The position numbers and the translations under genes were made by a program. The notes below the pieces were generated by a model. It saw only the letters and a list, made by a program, of their open reading frames with translations. It did no database searches and had not been told where the DNA came from. From contig CACZWD010000013.1 of NCBI GenBank assembly GCA_902784805.1, positions 1 through 43,857 on the forward strand: a DNA stretch of 43,857 nt, in the 5' to 3' direction. Of the stretch, positions 15,763 through 25,708 are shown piece after piece (position 1 is the first letter of the stretch; each line of letters begins with the position of its first letter). Source of the DNA: an uncultured Ruminococcus sp. (GTDB lineage: Bacteria > Bacillota > Clostridia > RUG12999).

Positions 15763-16536
15763 TTGGATATAAATATTAACGGAATGAATGTTCATTACGA
15801 AGTAAGCGGAAGCGGAAAAGCTGTGATTATTCTTCACGGCTGGGGCGCAAGTCTTGAAGTTATGCGCCCCGCGGCAGAGTGTTTTAATGAAAAAATGAAG
15901 GTTTATAACCTTGACCTTCCCGGTTTCGGCGGTTCCGACGAGCCTGCGGGCGATGACTGGGATATATATTCCTATGCCGGTTTTATCGCGGAATTTGTAA
16001 GGAGGCTCGGCATTGAAAAGCCGGTTATTCTCGCTCATTCGTTCGGCGGGAGAATTGCGCTGATACTTGCGGGTAAAAAGCTGATTCCGGTAAACAAAAT
16101 GATTTTGACGGGCTGCGCGGGAATAAAACCGAAGCGAGGCATAGATTATTACGCAAAGGTTTATACATATAAGCTGTCAAAAAAAATTTCAAAAATCATC
16201 GGTTTTTTCGGTAATGATTACGAAGAAAAAATGAAAAAAAAATACGGCTCCGAGGACTATGCCTCCGCAAGCAATAAAATGCGTGCCGTTATGGTAAGGG
16301 CAATAAACGAGGACCTTAAATATCTTATGCCGGATATTGACGCGCCGACTCTCCTTGTCTGGGGTGAAAACGATGACGCTACGCCGCTTTCGGACGGCAA
16401 AACCATGGAAAAGCTTATTCCCGACGCCGGGCTTATTGTTATGCCCGACAGCGGACATTTCGCTTTTCTTGAAAATATCGGCTGGTTTTCAAACATTGTG
16501 CGTAACTTCTGCGCGAAAGATATGGAGGAAGTCTGA
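15763..16536 (+). CDS. Alpha/beta hydrolase
   Basis: A 257-aa alpha/beta-hydrolase fold protein; substrate unknown. Catalytic set: oxyanion motif LHGWGAS (about 25-31), nucleophile elbow AHSFGG (Ser about 90), acid in LVWGENDDATP (about 205-215) and His in DSGHFAF (about 232). It starts with TTG at 15763, six bases after GGAGGTGC; no ATG is better placed before MNVHYEVSGSG. Its stop abuts the ATG of murF (TGAATG), so it is translated with cell-wall precursor genes and might act on a wall or lipid ester, which is only inference. Confidence 0.9.
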   Translation: MDININGMNVHYEVSGSGKAVIILHGWGASLEVMRPAAECFNEKMKVYNLDLPGFGGSDEPAGDDWDIYSYAGFIAEFVRRLGIEKPVILAHSFGGRIALILAGKKLIPVNKMILTGCAGIKPKRGIDYYAKVYTYKLSKKISKIIGFFGNDYEEKMKKKYGSEDYASASNKMRAVMVRAINEDLKYLMPDIDAPTLLVWGENDDATPLSDGKTMEKLIPDAGLIVMPDSGHFAFLENIGWFSNIVRNFCAKDMEEV

Positions 16537-18165
16537 ATGTTTAATTTTGTTTTGATTTTAAATATTGTTTTTCTTTTGCTGACGCTTTTTCTTTTTTTGA
16601 GAAAAACCCGTTTCGGGCTGCATATGCTTCAGCAGAGCAGTTATTTAAGCACGGATTTTCTGAAATGGGGAGAAGAAAACCTTTTCAGAAATTTATCCTT
16701 TGCCGAGCTTATTTCTATGGCGCTGACAATCGTGCTGTTTTTTGTTTTTTTGTATTATGATTCGTTTTTTCAGCTTGTAAATTCCTCGGCGGCGCTGTTT
16801 TTTGTATCGCTCGGGCTTATTCCCATGAAAAAATATTCGGGTAAAAACGCGAAAAAACCGCTTGTTTATACTGCAAGGGTAAAACGGCTTATTGCCGCCT
16901 GCGCGGTACTCTTTGTTTTAATATCCGCGGTCACGGTTTATCTGAGTATTAAATATATGACGGTATATCCGTTTTTATACGCGCTTATTTTAATGACTGT
17001 TTTTAATTACGTGTTTGTCGCGGCGGCAAACGGGCTTGTCAGACCTGTTGAGCTTGCCGTAAACAGGCATTATTACAACGATGCCGCGCGGATTTTAAAG
17101 AGCGCGAAAAATCTTAAAATTATCGGCATAACGGGCAGCTACGGTAAAACCTCGGCAAAATACATTCTGACGCGTATTTTGTCCGAAAAATACAATACTC
17201 TTATGACTCCCGAAAGCTACAATACTCCAATGGGTGTTATAAAGACGGTGAGAGGCAGCCTTAAAGCCACGCATGAGATTTTTGTGTGTGAAATGGGCGC
17301 GAAATACCGCAAGGACATAAAGGAGCTTTGCGACCTTGTAAAGCCGCAGTACGGGCTTTTAACCTCAATCGGACCGCAGCACCTTGAAACCTTTAAATCC
17401 ATTGAAAATATTATCGCGACAAAGTTTGACCTTGTAGGCTCTCTTGCCGACAAATCGAAAGCGATTTTAAATATTGAAAATGAATATATAGCGCTTAACG
17501 CTCCTCCCGAAGCGGTAAAATACTCGGTTGAGCGTAAAAACGGAGCAAATTTCTGGGCGGAAAACGTCTCTTACGGTCCGCAGGGCGTAAGGTTTACGCT
17601 CTGTTCCGATAAAGGTGAACGCACAGAGCTTGAAAGCAAGCTTCTCGGCAGGCATAACGTGTTGAACATTGTCGGAGCCGCCGCCGCCGCCGTTACGCTC
17701 GGAATGGATATTCGTGACGTGGTTTATCCCGTGCGCCGCCTTGAGCCTGTTCCGCACAGGCTTGAGCTTAAACGGAAGCCCGGCGGCATTACCGTAATAG
17801 ACGACGCATTTAATTCAAACATTGAAGGCGCGAAATCCGCGGTCGAAGTGCTCGGAAGCTTCCCTGAAGGCGGCAGGATTTTAATAACTCCCGGTATTGT
17901 TGAGGCGGGTGAAAAAGAAGCGGAGCTTAACCGTGAGTTCGCGCTTAGCTGCAAAGGAAAATGCGATTATATAATACTTGTCGGCAAAAAACAGACCGAA
18001 GCAATAGCGGCAGGACTTGACGAGGCAGGCTTTGATAAAGAAAGGCTTTTCGTCGCGGACAGCCTTTCGCAGGCGCTTGCCATAATGAACAGTCTTGCCG
18101 GAAGCGGAAGCACCGTTCTTTTTGAAAACGACCTTCCCGACCTGTACAATGAAAAATTAATTTAA
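16537..18165 (+). CDS. murF: MurF-like UDP-MurNAc-tripeptide:D-Ala-D-Ala ligase with N-terminal membrane domain
   Basis: A 542-aa Mur ligase. The first ~165 residues hold about four hydrophobic helices (1-20, 50-90, 115-160), absent from classical cytosolic MurF (about 450 aa). The ATPase core begins with the P-loop GITGSYGKTSAKY (about 197-209), then ESYNTPMGV, EMGAKYRKDIKEL, GPQHLETF, GRHNVLNIVGAAAAA and DDAFNSN. It adds D-Ala-D-Ala to the peptidoglycan precursor stem. The ddl gene 26 nt downstream makes its substrate, supporting the call. Membrane-anchored Mur ligases of this shape occur in many Clostridia. Confidence is high for Mur ligase, slightly lower for MurF itself. Confidence 0.88.
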   Translation: MFNFVLILNIVFLLLTLFLFLRKTRFGLHMLQQSSYLSTDFLKWGEENLFRNLSFAELISMALTIVLFFVFLYYDSFFQLVNSSAALFFVSLGLIPMKKYSGKNAKKPLVYTARVKRLIAACAVLFVLISAVTVYLSIKYMTVYPFLYALILMTVFNYVFVAAANGLVRPVELAVNRHYYNDAARILKSAKNLKIIGITGSYGKTSAKYILTRILSEKYNTLMTPESYNTPMGVIKTVRGSLKATHEIFVCEMGAKYRKDIKELCDLVKPQYGLLTSIGPQHLETFKSIENIIATKFDLVGSLADKSKAILNIENEYIALNAPPEAVKYSVERKNGANFWAENVSYGPQGVRFTLCSDKGERTELESKLLGRHNVLNIVGAAAAAVTLGMDIRDVVYPVRRLEPVPHRLELKRKPGGITVIDDAFNSNIEGAKSAVEVLGSFPEGGRILITPGIVEAGEKEAELNREFALSCKGKCDYIILVGKKQTEAIAAGLDEAGFDKERLFVADSLSQALAIMNSLAGSGSTVLFENDLPDLYNEKLI

Positions 18166-18191
18166 TATATTTATCGAAAGGAAATGAAACT

Positions 18192-19373
18192 ATGAAGGCA
18201 AATGTTTGTGTGATTTTCGGAGGACGTTCAACCGAGCACGAGGTTGCCGTGATTTCGGCAAACCAGGCTATGCACGCTCTTGACGCGGAAAAGTACAATG
18301 TTGTTCCGCTTTATATAACAAAGCAGGGAGTTATGTACACGGGAGAAAAGCTGTTTGATATTAAAAATTACAAAAATATGAAGACATTGCTTGAAGGCTG
18401 TGAAAAAGCGGTTCTTTATAACGACGGAAACGGCGTTGTAATGGAAAAACTTAAAAAAACCGTTTTTTCGAGAGAAAAACCTGTTAAAATAGACGTTGCC
18501 GTTCCGGTTGTACACGGAACAAACGTGGAGGACGGCACAATACAGGGCTGGCTTGAAACTCTCGGCGTTCCGTATGCGGGCTGCGATGTAACCTCATCGG
18601 CGCTCGGCATGGATAAAATCGCGATGAAGGACGTGCTTGCGGCAAGGGGTATCCCCGTGCTGCTGTGCAAATGCTTTTACAGCCGTGAATGGTTTGATAA
18701 TAAAGACGCCGTTATCGAAAAAATAGAAACACTCGGCTATCCCGTGATTATCAAACCCGCAAATCTCGGCTCAAGCATAGGAATATCAATCGCGAAGGAC
18801 AGAGATGAGCTCATAGCTTCAATTGACGAAGCGGCGGGTTATGCCGAAAAAATTCTTGCGGAGCATGCCATAACAAAAATAAGGGAAATAAACTGCAGCG
18901 TTCTCGGTGACTTTAACTCCGCAAAGGCTTCGGTATGTGAAGAACCTGTCGCGGCGGACGGCTTTTTGTCATATGATAAAAAATATAAAGAGGGAGCGAA
19001 GGGTGCTTCAAAGGGTATGGCAAGCACAAAGAGGATTATTCCCGCCGAGCTTGATGACGATACCACAAAGAAAATTCAGGGCTACTCGGTTGACACATTT
19101 AAGGCTCTCGGCTGCGCCGGAGTATCGAGAATCGACTGTATGATAGACGGAGATACAAACGAAATTTACGTAAACGAAATCAATACCATTCCCGGCTCGC
19201 TCGCGTTTTATCTTTGGGAAAAGACGGGTTTAAGCTTTACGGGGCTTATGGACGAACTCGTTTCCATTGCGCTGAGGCGCGCAAGGGAAAAGGCAAACCT
19301 CACGTTTTCGTTTGACACAAACCTTCTTGAACTGCACGGCGGCACAAAGGGCGGAAAAATGGGAGTAAAATAA
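18192..19373 (+). CDS. ddl: D-alanine--D-alanine ligase
   Basis: A 393-aa ATP-grasp ligase joining two D-alanines for peptidoglycan. N terminus VCVIFGGRSTEHEVAVISA; VVHGTNVEDGTIQGWLE (about 104-120); ATP-grasp motif PVIIKPANLGSSIGIS (about 186-201); omega-loop with FLSYDKKY; and the metal/product site YVNEINTIPGSLAFYLWEK. Slightly longer than the usual 300-370 aa because of inserts in the central domain. GAAAGGAAATGAAACT precedes the ATG. Third gene of the operon, between murF and ispG. Confidence 0.93.
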   Translation: MKANVCVIFGGRSTEHEVAVISANQAMHALDAEKYNVVPLYITKQGVMYTGEKLFDIKNYKNMKTLLEGCEKAVLYNDGNGVVMEKLKKTVFSREKPVKIDVAVPVVHGTNVEDGTIQGWLETLGVPYAGCDVTSSALGMDKIAMKDVLAARGIPVLLCKCFYSREWFDNKDAVIEKIETLGYPVIIKPANLGSSIGISIAKDRDELIASIDEAAGYAEKILAEHAITKIREINCSVLGDFNSAKASVCEEPVAADGFLSYDKKYKEGAKGASKGMASTKRIIPAELDDDTTKKIQGYSVDTFKALGCAGVSRIDCMIDGDTNEIYVNEINTIPGSLAFYLWEKTGLSFTGLMDELVSIALRRAREKANLTFSFDTNLLELHGGTKGGKMGVK

Positions 19374-19397
19374 AAGCAAGGAAAGCGAGAAAACGTT

Positions 19398-20450
19398 TTG
19401 TTTAAAAGAGAAAACACAAGACAATTTAATATAGGAAACGTAAAAATCGGAGGAAGCGCGCCCGTAAGCGTTCAAAGTATGACGAACACCAAAACCGCCG
19501 ATATAAACGCTACCGTAAACCAGATAGAGCGTCTTACGGAGGCGGGCTGTGAAATTGTACGTGTAACCGTACCCGATATGCAGTCGGCGGAGGCTTTAAA
19601 GGAAATAAAGCGGAGGATAAAAATTCCGCTTGTCGCGGATATTCATTTCGATTACCGTCTGGCGCTTGAAAGCATAAAAAACGGTGTGGATAAAATACGC
19701 TTAAACCCCGGAAATATCGGCGATGCGGAGCGCGTCAAGGCGGTCGTTAAAGCGGCAAAGGAAAGAAATATCCCGATAAGAATAGGTGTAAATTCGGGCT
19801 CCGTTGAGCGTGAACTCCTTGAAAAATACGACGGTCCGACGCCCGGGGCGGTTGTTGAAAGCGCAGAGCGGCATATTAAAATTTTGCAGGATAACGGTTT
19901 TGAGAATATTGTTGTTTCACTTAAAATGTCAGATGTTGTAAATACCATTGAAGCGTACAGGCTTTTTTCCGAAAAATGGGATATTCCGCTTCATGTAGGC
20001 GTCACCGAATCGGGAACGGTTAAGACAGGAAGCATAAAATCGGCGGTCGGTATAGGCAGCGTACTTTCGCAGGGTATAGGAAACACCATAAGAGTTTCGC
20101 TCACGGGGGACCCCGTAGAGGAGGTTATCGTCGCGAGGCAGATTTTAAAAAGCTTAAAGCTTATGCCGGTGGGCGTGAATATTGTTTCGTGTCCCACCTG
20201 CGGCAGGACGAATGTTGATTTGCCGAGCCTTGCCGAAAAAATAGAAAAAGCGCTTTCAACCTGCGAAAAAAACATAACCGTCGCGGTTATGGGCTGCGCC
20301 GTAAACGGACCGGGCGAAGCGAGAGAAGCGGATTACGGCGTTGCCTGCGGAAAAGGTGACGGGCTGCTGTTTAAAAAGGGCAAAACGGTTAAAAAGGTTA
20401 AAGAAAATGAAATTGTAAGAGAACTTCTTTTGATGATTGACAACGACTGA
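19398..20450 (+). CDS. ispG: 4-hydroxy-3-methylbut-2-en-1-yl diphosphate synthase (IspG)
   Basis: A 350-aa IspG/GcpE, a [4Fe-4S] enzyme of the MEP isoprenoid pathway. It starts with TTG (19398) after AAGCAAGGAAAGCGAG; the next residues FKRENTRQFNIGNVKIGG give the conserved N terminus QSMTNTKTADINATV. The TIM-barrel part shows PLVADIHFDYRLAL and RLNPGNIG; the cluster cysteines are in VSCPTCGRTNVDL and GCAVNGPGEAREAD near the C terminus. It supplies undecaprenyl precursors, which fits the cell-wall operon it ends. Confidence 0.94.
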   Translation: MFKRENTRQFNIGNVKIGGSAPVSVQSMTNTKTADINATVNQIERLTEAGCEIVRVTVPDMQSAEALKEIKRRIKIPLVADIHFDYRLALESIKNGVDKIRLNPGNIGDAERVKAVVKAAKERNIPIRIGVNSGSVERELLEKYDGPTPGAVVESAERHIKILQDNGFENIVVSLKMSDVVNTIEAYRLFSEKWDIPLHVGVTESGTVKTGSIKSAVGIGSVLSQGIGNTIRVSLTGDPVEEVIVARQILKSLKLMPVGVNIVSCPTCGRTNVDLPSLAEKIEKALSTCEKNITVAVMGCAVNGPGEAREADYGVACGKGDGLLFKKGKTVKKVKENEIVRELLLMIDND

Positions 20451-20538
20451 TTTTTTTGATAAAATATTAAACGATTATTATTTTTTATAAATTCGGGACA
20501 AGCGTAAAATTGCTCCCGCTTTGAAAGGATTGAAAAAA

Positions 20539-22182
20539 ATGGATTTTAACGCTCTTGCAGAGCTTCTTTTTCCGGAGATTACAAAAACACCTCAGGATTA
20601 TGAGAAAATATATCCGCCTCGCGGCGGAGACGGCAAGGTAACAAGGTTCGCGCCGAGTCCAACGGGTTTTTTGCACATCGGCGGACTTTTCGCGGCGCTT
20701 ATATCGAAAAGAGTTGCTATGGAAAGCGGCGGCACATTTTATCTCCGAATTGAGGATACCGACAAAAAACGTGAAATTGACGACGGCGTAAGCGAAATCA
20801 TAAAAGGTCTTGAAGCGTTTGGTGTAACGCCGGACGAAGGGGTCCTCGGCTTTGAAAAAGAAAGCGGAAATTACGGTCCTTATGTTCAAAGCAGACGACG
20901 GGAAATATATCAGACTTACGCAAAAGAGCTTGTACGCAAAGGGCTTGCGTATCCGTGCTTTTGCGGAGCGGACTATATGGAAAGTATAAAAGCACAGCAG
21001 GAAAAGGAAAAGGTGCGCACGGGCTATTACGGAAAATGGACAAGATGCCGCGACCTTTCTCTTGAAGAAGTCAAGGAGAATATTGCTTCCGGTAAAAGCT
21101 ATGTTTTAAGGCTTCGCTCGCCCGGAAGTGAGGAAAACCGGATTTCTTTTATTGACGGAATAAAGGGTAAAATTGAAATGCCCGAAAACGATATGGACAT
21201 TGTTGTTTTAAAGAGCGACGGCATACCGACCTATCATTTCGCTCACGCCGTTGACGACCACCTTATGGGTACAACAGACGTAATAAGAGGCGATGAGTGG
21301 ATTTCTTCGGCACCTATACATTTACAGTTGTTTGAGCTTCTCGGTTTTGAGGCACCGAAATATTCTCACATTTCGCCCATTATGAAAGAGGACGGCGGCG
21401 GTAAAAGAAAGCTCAGCAAGCGTAAAGACCCCGAAGCGGCTGTTACGTTTTACCATGAACAGGGGTATCCCACAAACGCCGTTACGGAATATCTTCTGAC
21501 GCTCGCAAACTCAAATTATGAGGAATGGCGCAGAGATAATCCGGCGCTTCCAAATGAGGATTTTCCGTTTTCTCTTGACAAAATGAGCGTCAGCGGAGCG
21601 CTTTTTGATCTTGATAAGTTTAACGACGTCGCGAAAAATGACGTTACAAGGTATTCCGCTGATGAAATATACGATTTTGCGACAAGCTGGGCGGAGCAAT
21701 ATAACATACCGCTTTACAAAAAGCTGACGGATAACCCTTCTTACGCAAAAGCAATTTTCGCCATTGAGCGAGGCGGAGAAAAACCGAGGAAGGATATCGC
21801 GAAATGGAGCGATATTGAGGAGTACAGCGCGTATTTTTACGATTTTAATCCGACTTATGAGAATATGCCCGAAATAGGGAAAGAGAATATTTACGCGCTT
21901 CTTACGGAGTACAAGAAGATATACAGTCCTGCGGACGAAAACGAGGCATGGTTCGCGAAGCTTAAAGAGCTGGCGCTTTCCATGGGTTATGCCAAAAATC
22001 CGAAGGAATATAAGAAAAACCCGGACAGTTATAAAGGCGCAGTCAGCGATTTCGCGACGGCACTCCGCGTTGCCGTGACCGACAGGCGCAACACGCCCGA
22101 TTTATGCGCCATAATGCAGGTGCTGGGCGAAAAAGAGGCGCTTTCAAGGATAGATAAAGCAATAGAATGGAGCAAAAAATAA
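20539..22182 (+). CDS. gltX: Glutamyl-tRNA synthetase
   Basis: A 547-aa class I synthetase charging tRNA-Glu. The ATG at 20539 is preferred to an in-frame TTG at 20521, since GAAAGGATTG lies just before it. After a ~35-residue N-terminal extension ([18 protein letters not shown]) come the HIGH motif [13 protein letters not shown], the acceptor-binding domain, and the KMSKS-like [12 protein letters not shown] (about 291-302). The C-terminal anticodon-binding domain is all-helical. The leader after ispG (88 nt) is too short for a T-box and shows only AT-rich sequence. glnS follows with a 1-nt overlap. Confidence 0.94.
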   Translation: MDFNALAELLFPEITKTPQDYEKIYPPRGGDGKVTRFAPSPTGFLHIGGLFAALISKRVAMESGGTFYLRIEDTDKKREIDDGVSEIIKGLEAFGVTPDEGVLGFEKESGNYGPYVQSRRREIYQTYAKELVRKGLAYPCFCGADYMESIKAQQEKEKVRTGYYGKWTRCRDLSLEEVKENIASGKSYVLRLRSPGSEENRISFIDGIKGKIEMPENDMDIVVLKSDGIPTYHFAHAVDDHLMGTTDVIRGDEWISSAPIHLQLFELLGFEAPKYSHISPIMKEDGGGKRKLSKRKDPEAAVTFYHEQGYPTNAVTEYLLTLANSNYEEWRRDNPALPNEDFPFSLDKMSVSGALFDLDKFNDVAKNDVTRYSADEIYDFATSWAEQYNIPLYKKLTDNPSYAKAIFAIERGGEKPRKDIAKWSDIEEYSAYFYDFNPTYENMPEIGKENIYALLTEYKKIYSPADENEAWFAKLKELALSMGYAKNPKEYKKNPDSYKGAVSDFATALRVAVTDRRNTPDLCAIMQVLGEKEALSRIDKAIEWSKK

Positions 22183-23834
22183 TGGTTGATTTAGGTACAA
22201 ATTTTATTTATGACGCTATTGACAAGGATTTGGAGGAAAAAGTCTATGACAAGGTTCAGACGCGTTTTCCGCCCGAACCTAACGGCTACCTTCATATAGG
22301 GCACGCGAAAGCGATTTCGATTGACTTCGCGGCTGCCGAAAAATACGGCGGAGTGTGCAATCTGCGCCTTGATGACACAAACCCCATAAAGGAAGATACC
22401 GAATATGTTGACGCAATTAAAGAGGATATTGAGTGGCTCGGCTTTAAATGGGGCAATGTTTATTATGCGTCAGACTATTTTGATATAATGTATAAATGCG
22501 CTCTTTCGCTCATAGAGCAGGGCAAGGCTTACGTCTGTGACCTTTCTGCCGACGAAATAAGAGAATACCGCGGAACGCTTACCGAGCCGGGCAAGGAAAG
22601 CCCGTACCGAAACCGCAGTATAGAAGAAAATATGGATTTGTTCAGGCGTATGACAGCGGGCGAGTTTGAAGAAGGCGAAAAGGTTCTTCGCGCGAAAATT
22701 GATATGGCAAGTCCGAATCTTAATATGCGTGACCCCGTAATTTACAGGATTTTAAAAGCGACTCATCACAGAACGGGAGATAAATGGTGTGTTTACCCGA
22801 TGTACGATTTCGCTCACCCTATTTCCGATACGGCGGAAGGTGTTACACATTCGCTTTGCTCGCTTGAATTTGAAAATCACAGACCGCTTTACGACTGGTT
22901 TTTAAAAGAGGTTGGGCTCTTTGATAAGCCTTCAAGGCAGATTGAGTTTGCGAGGCTTAATTTAAACTATACTCTTACAAGCAAAAGAAAATGCTTAAAG
23001 CTTGTAGAAGACGGCATTGTTTCGGGCTGGGACGACCCGAGAATGTCCACTCTCTGCGGAATGAGAAGAAGAGGTTTTCCGCCCGAAGCGATTCTTGATT
23101 TTATAAGCCGTATAGGTGTGGCAAAAGCAAACAGTGTTGTTGATTTCGCACTTCTTGAGCATTGCGTGAGAGATTATCTCAACCTTAACGCGCCGAGAGC
23201 CATGGCTGTGCTTAATCCTGTTAAAGTGGTTATAGACAATTATCCCGAAGGAAAAACCGAGGAGCTTTCCGTTCAGACATCTCCGAGCGATAAGGAAGTC
23301 ACGGCGCCGATTACTTTTTCAAGAGAAATTTATATTGAACGGGAGGATTTTAAAGAAGACCCCGAAAAGAAATTTTTCCGTCTCGCGCCGGGCAGAGAGG
23401 TAAGGTTAAGAGGAGCGTATTTTGTAACCTGCACGAGCGTTGAGAAGGACGAAAACGGTGAAATTACCGTTATTCACTGCACCTACGACCCCGAAACAAG
23501 AGGAGGCAACGCTCCGGACGGACGTAAGGTTAAAGGCACTATTCACTGGGTATCCTGCGCTCACTGCGCGGACGCCGAAATAAGGCTTTACGATAGGCTG
23601 TTCAATGTGGAAAACCCGTCAGATGAAGATGGTGCCGGAGATTTTATAAAAAATTTAAACCCAAATTCGCTTGAAGTTATAAACTGCAAGATTGAAGCGG
23701 CGCTTAAAAACGCGAAACCAGGAGATAAATTTCAATTTGTGCGTAACGGGTATTTCTGTGCCGATAAGGACAGCACACCCGAACATATTGTGTTTAACAG
23801 AACGGTGTCGCTAAAAGATTCATATAAGGCGTAA
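22182..23834 (+). CDS. glnS: Glutaminyl-tRNA synthetase
   Basis: A 550-aa GlnRS that charges tRNA-Gln directly. The ATG at 22182 overlaps the gltX stop (TAATG) and has GGAG nine bases upstream; another in-frame ATG at 22167 is inside gltX. Motifs: [18 protein letters not shown] (HIGH), [11 protein letters not shown], and the KMSKS counterpart [11 protein letters not shown] (about 267-277), then [17 protein letters not shown] typical of GlnRS. The C-terminal two-barrel anticodon domain is complete, with no YqeY fusion. Most Firmicutes make Gln-tRNA by GatCAB, so a glnS operon-linked with gltX points to an ancient acquisition shared by certain Clostridia. Confidence 0.94.
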   Translation: MVDLGTNFIYDAIDKDLEEKVYDKVQTRFPPEPNGYLHIGHAKAISIDFAAAEKYGGVCNLRLDDTNPIKEDTEYVDAIKEDIEWLGFKWGNVYYASDYFDIMYKCALSLIEQGKAYVCDLSADEIREYRGTLTEPGKESPYRNRSIEENMDLFRRMTAGEFEEGEKVLRAKIDMASPNLNMRDPVIYRILKATHHRTGDKWCVYPMYDFAHPISDTAEGVTHSLCSLEFENHRPLYDWFLKEVGLFDKPSRQIEFARLNLNYTLTSKRKCLKLVEDGIVSGWDDPRMSTLCGMRRRGFPPEAILDFISRIGVAKANSVVDFALLEHCVRDYLNLNAPRAMAVLNPVKVVIDNYPEGKTEELSVQTSPSDKEVTAPITFSREIYIEREDFKEDPEKKFFRLAPGREVRLRGAYFVTCTSVEKDENGEITVIHCTYDPETRGGNAPDGRKVKGTIHWVSCAHCADAEIRLYDRLFNVENPSDEDGAGDFIKNLNPNSLEVINCKIEAALKNAKPGDKFQFVRNGYFCADKDSTPEHIVFNRTVSLKDSYKA

Positions 23835-23852
23835 TTTAAAATGCTGCTATGA

Positions 23853-23873
23853 CGGGCGGATATTATCCGCCCG
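23853..23873. repeat. GGGCGGATA palindrome after glnS
   Basis: CGGGCGGATA-T-TATCCGCCCG, a 21-nt palindrome followed by AAAACTTTTT. The same palindrome family recurs at 39971-40102. It also could act as a terminator between the convergent glnS and sigF genes. Confidence 0.65.
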
Positions 23874-23903
23874 AAAACTTTTTACATAATTGCGTAACTT
23901 CGG

Positions 23904-24641
23904 TTACGCCATTAGTTTTTTCATTTTTTCAAGCATCTTTTTTTCAAGCCTTGAAACCTGCACCTGCGATATGCCCAGCTTTTCTGCAACCTTACTTTGC
24001 GTCATATTTTTAAAATACCGGAGCACCAAAATCTGTCTGTCTCTGCCGTCAAGCTTTCCGGCGGCTTCCGCAAGGCTGATTTTCGTAATAAGCTTTTCGT
24101 CAAAACGGGAGGAATCCTCAATAATTTCTCCGAGTGAGGCGCTGCCTTCGCCGTATGCGGGGCGGTTTATCGAATCGGGGTGCTCCGAAGCCGAAAGCGC
24201 CGCCGATATTTCCTCCTCGGAAATGCCGAGCGCAAAGGCGATTTCTTTAACCGTTGCTTCTCTGCCGTTTTTTTGAGTAAGCTCGCTGCCGCATCTTCTT
24301 GCCTTTGACGCGATTTCACGCAGACTCCGGCTGACCTTTACAGGACCGTCGTCACGTAAAAACCGCTTTATTTCGCCCATAATCATAGGTACGGCATAGG
24401 TTGAAAAAGCAAGTCCTCTTTCAAGGTCAAAGTTTTTTACGGCTTTTATCATTCCCAAAGCGCCAAGCTGAAACAAATCATCGGCTTCACAGCCTCTGCC
24501 GTAAAAACGCTTCGCGATATCCCATATAAGCCTCTCATTGCTTTTAATAAGCTCGTTCATTGCCGGACCGCTTCCTGCCTGCGCGTTTTTTATCAGAAAA
24601 AAAAGCTGTTCATTCAAGGCTTTCATCTTCTTTTCCGCCAT
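23904..24641 (-). CDS. sigF: Sporulation sigma factor SigF
   Basis: A 245-aa sigma-70 family factor, the first forespore-specific sigma of endospore formation. Region 2 has [35 protein letters not shown]-type sequence with [21 protein letters not shown]; region 3 and region 4 ([20 protein letters not shown]) complete it. It is the last gene of spoIIA, after spoIIAA and spoIIAB, which settles sigF against sigG. It overlaps spoIIAB by 32 nt if the ATG at 24641 is used; a second ATG at 24626, preceded by GGAAAAGAAG, may be the real start. Confidence 0.93.
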   Translation of the reverse strand: MAEKKMKALNEQLFFLIKNAQAGSGPAMNELIKSNERLIWDIAKRFYGRGCEADDLFQLGALGMIKAVKNFDLERGLAFSTYAVPMIMGEIKRFLRDDGPVKVSRSLREIASKARRCGSELTQKNGREATVKEIAFALGISEEEISAALSASEHPDSINRPAYGEGSASLGEIIEDSSRFDEKLITKISLAEAAGKLDGRDRQILVLRYFKNMTQSKVAEKLGISQVQVSRLEKKMLEKMKKLMA

Positions 24642-25065
24642 GCAGATATTTTGTCATAATAACGGAAGTACCGACTCCGGGCAGAGATTTCACCTCCACC
24701 TTATCCATAAATGTTTCCATAACGGTAAAGCCCATGCCGGAGCGCTCACCGTCGGGATTGCTTGTATAAAGCGGTGTTCTCGCAAGCTCTATATCGTCAA
24801 TTCCCGCGCCTTTATCGGTAATTTTTACTTTCAGGCTTTTTTTGCCGTCCGTTTCCTTTGCTTCACATTCTATGTAAGCTATGCCGTTTCCGCCTTTATA
24901 TCCGTGAATAATAATGTTTGTAACGGCTTCGGAAACGGCGGTTTTGATTTCGGCAAGCTCCTCAAGAGTGGGGTCGAGCCGTGAGGCAAATGACGCGACA
25001 AAAACTCTCGCGAAGCTTTCGTTTATTGATTTTGCGGGAAATTCGCATTTTACTGTATCTTTCAT
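24610..25065 (-). CDS. spoIIAB: Anti-sigma F factor SpoIIAB
   Basis: A 151-aa GHKL-type serine kinase/anti-sigma factor. It binds SigF and holds it inactive, and phosphorylates SpoIIAA. The Bergerat ATP site is visible: [18 protein letters not shown] (N box, about 41-58), [10 protein letters not shown] (G1) and [14 protein letters not shown] (G2). The C terminus is slightly longer than in Bacillus. Starts one base after spoIIAA stops; middle gene of the spoIIA operon. Confidence 0.95.
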   Translation of the reverse strand: MKDTVKCEFPAKSINESFARVFVASFASRLDPTLEELAEIKTAVSEAVTNIIIHGYKGGNGIAYIECEAKETDGKKSLKVKITDKGAGIDDIELARTPLYTSNPDGERSGMGFTVMETFMDKVEVKSLPGVGTSVIMTKYLHGGKEDESLE

Positions 25066-25066
25066 A

Positions 25067-25420
25067 TTAAAAACTGTCCTTTCTGTTTAGCATTTCCGCT
25101 GCGCTTTTTATATCTTCGCAGATTCCTATAAGCTTTCCGAGCCCCGAAAGCAAAATGATTTTTTTAATCGGCGGTTTCGCGCTGCATACGCATAAATGCC
25201 CTCCCGAAGCTTCCATAATGCGGTATCTGCCCATTATAATGCCTATGCCCGAGCTGTCCATCATGTCAAGCCCCGACAAATCCAGTATAAGCCCGTTGTA
25301 GCTGCCGCCCAAAATTTCTCTGTCTGTTTCTTCACGCAGGGATGCGGCGCTGTGGTGGTCAAGCTCACCTGTAATTTTTACAATAAGCAGCCGTCCTTTT
25401 TTTTCAAATTCAAATTTCAT
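25067..25420 (-). CDS. spoIIAA: Anti-anti-sigma F factor SpoIIAA
   Basis: A 117-aa STAS-domain protein which, when unphosphorylated, displaces SigF from SpoIIAB. The start at ATG 25420 follows GAAAGGA at good spacing; the frame also opens at TTG 25429. The regulated serine is S57 in [12 protein letters not shown] (the pair S56-S57), matching Ser58 of B. subtilis. First gene of the operon, with a sigma-H-like promoter upstream. Confidence 0.94.
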   Translation of the reverse strand: MKFEFEKKGRLLIVKITGELDHHSAASLREETDREILGGSYNGLILDLSGLDMMDSSGIGIIMGRYRIMEASGGHLCVCSAKPPIKKIILLSGLGKLIGICEDIKSAAEMLNRKDSF

Positions 25421-25472
25421 CTTTTGCAAATCCTTTCACGGTTTTTTGTGCGTGTTTTTACCATATTACGGT

Positions 25473-25500
25473 TTTCGCCGCAGAAGCCGGCTTTCCTTTG
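25473..25500 (-). promoter_or_regulatory. Candidate sigma-H promoter of the spoIIA operon
   Basis: On the minus strand, CAAAGGAAA (complement of about 25491-25500) is followed after about 12 bp by GGCGAAAAC (complement of about 25471-25479). This resembles the sigma-H consensus (RnAGGAwww, then RnnGAAT) with an imperfect -10. spoIIA is transcribed by sigma-H in Bacillus, so the position, 55-80 bp before spoIIAA, makes sense. Confidence 0.4.
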
Positions 25501-25611
25501 ACTAATAATGTCGGTTTTTAATAAGTTATTGACAGCTTTTGACAGCAATATACATTCTAATTCAAAAAACGTCTTTTTAGGGCTTATTTCCAATATTTTA
25601 CCTTTTTACAC

Positions 25612-25640
25612 TTGACTTTTTGTGCAATTTGTGTTATTAT
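25612..25640 (+). promoter_or_regulatory. Promoter of the FAD oxidoreductase-regulator operon
   Basis: TTGACT (25612-25617), 17-bp spacer, TATTAT (25635-25640), about 70 bp before the start codon at 25709. Confidence 0.65.
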
Positions 25641-25708
25641 AAAGATTGTTTGAAAGATGCCGTTTATGCAAAAAATTGGTTAATATATCTGAAAGGCTGA
25701 AACAAAAA

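Noticed and set aside
20451-20538. T-box riboswitch before gltX
   Set aside because: The gap is only 88 nt, AT-rich, with no T-box sequence or antiterminator.
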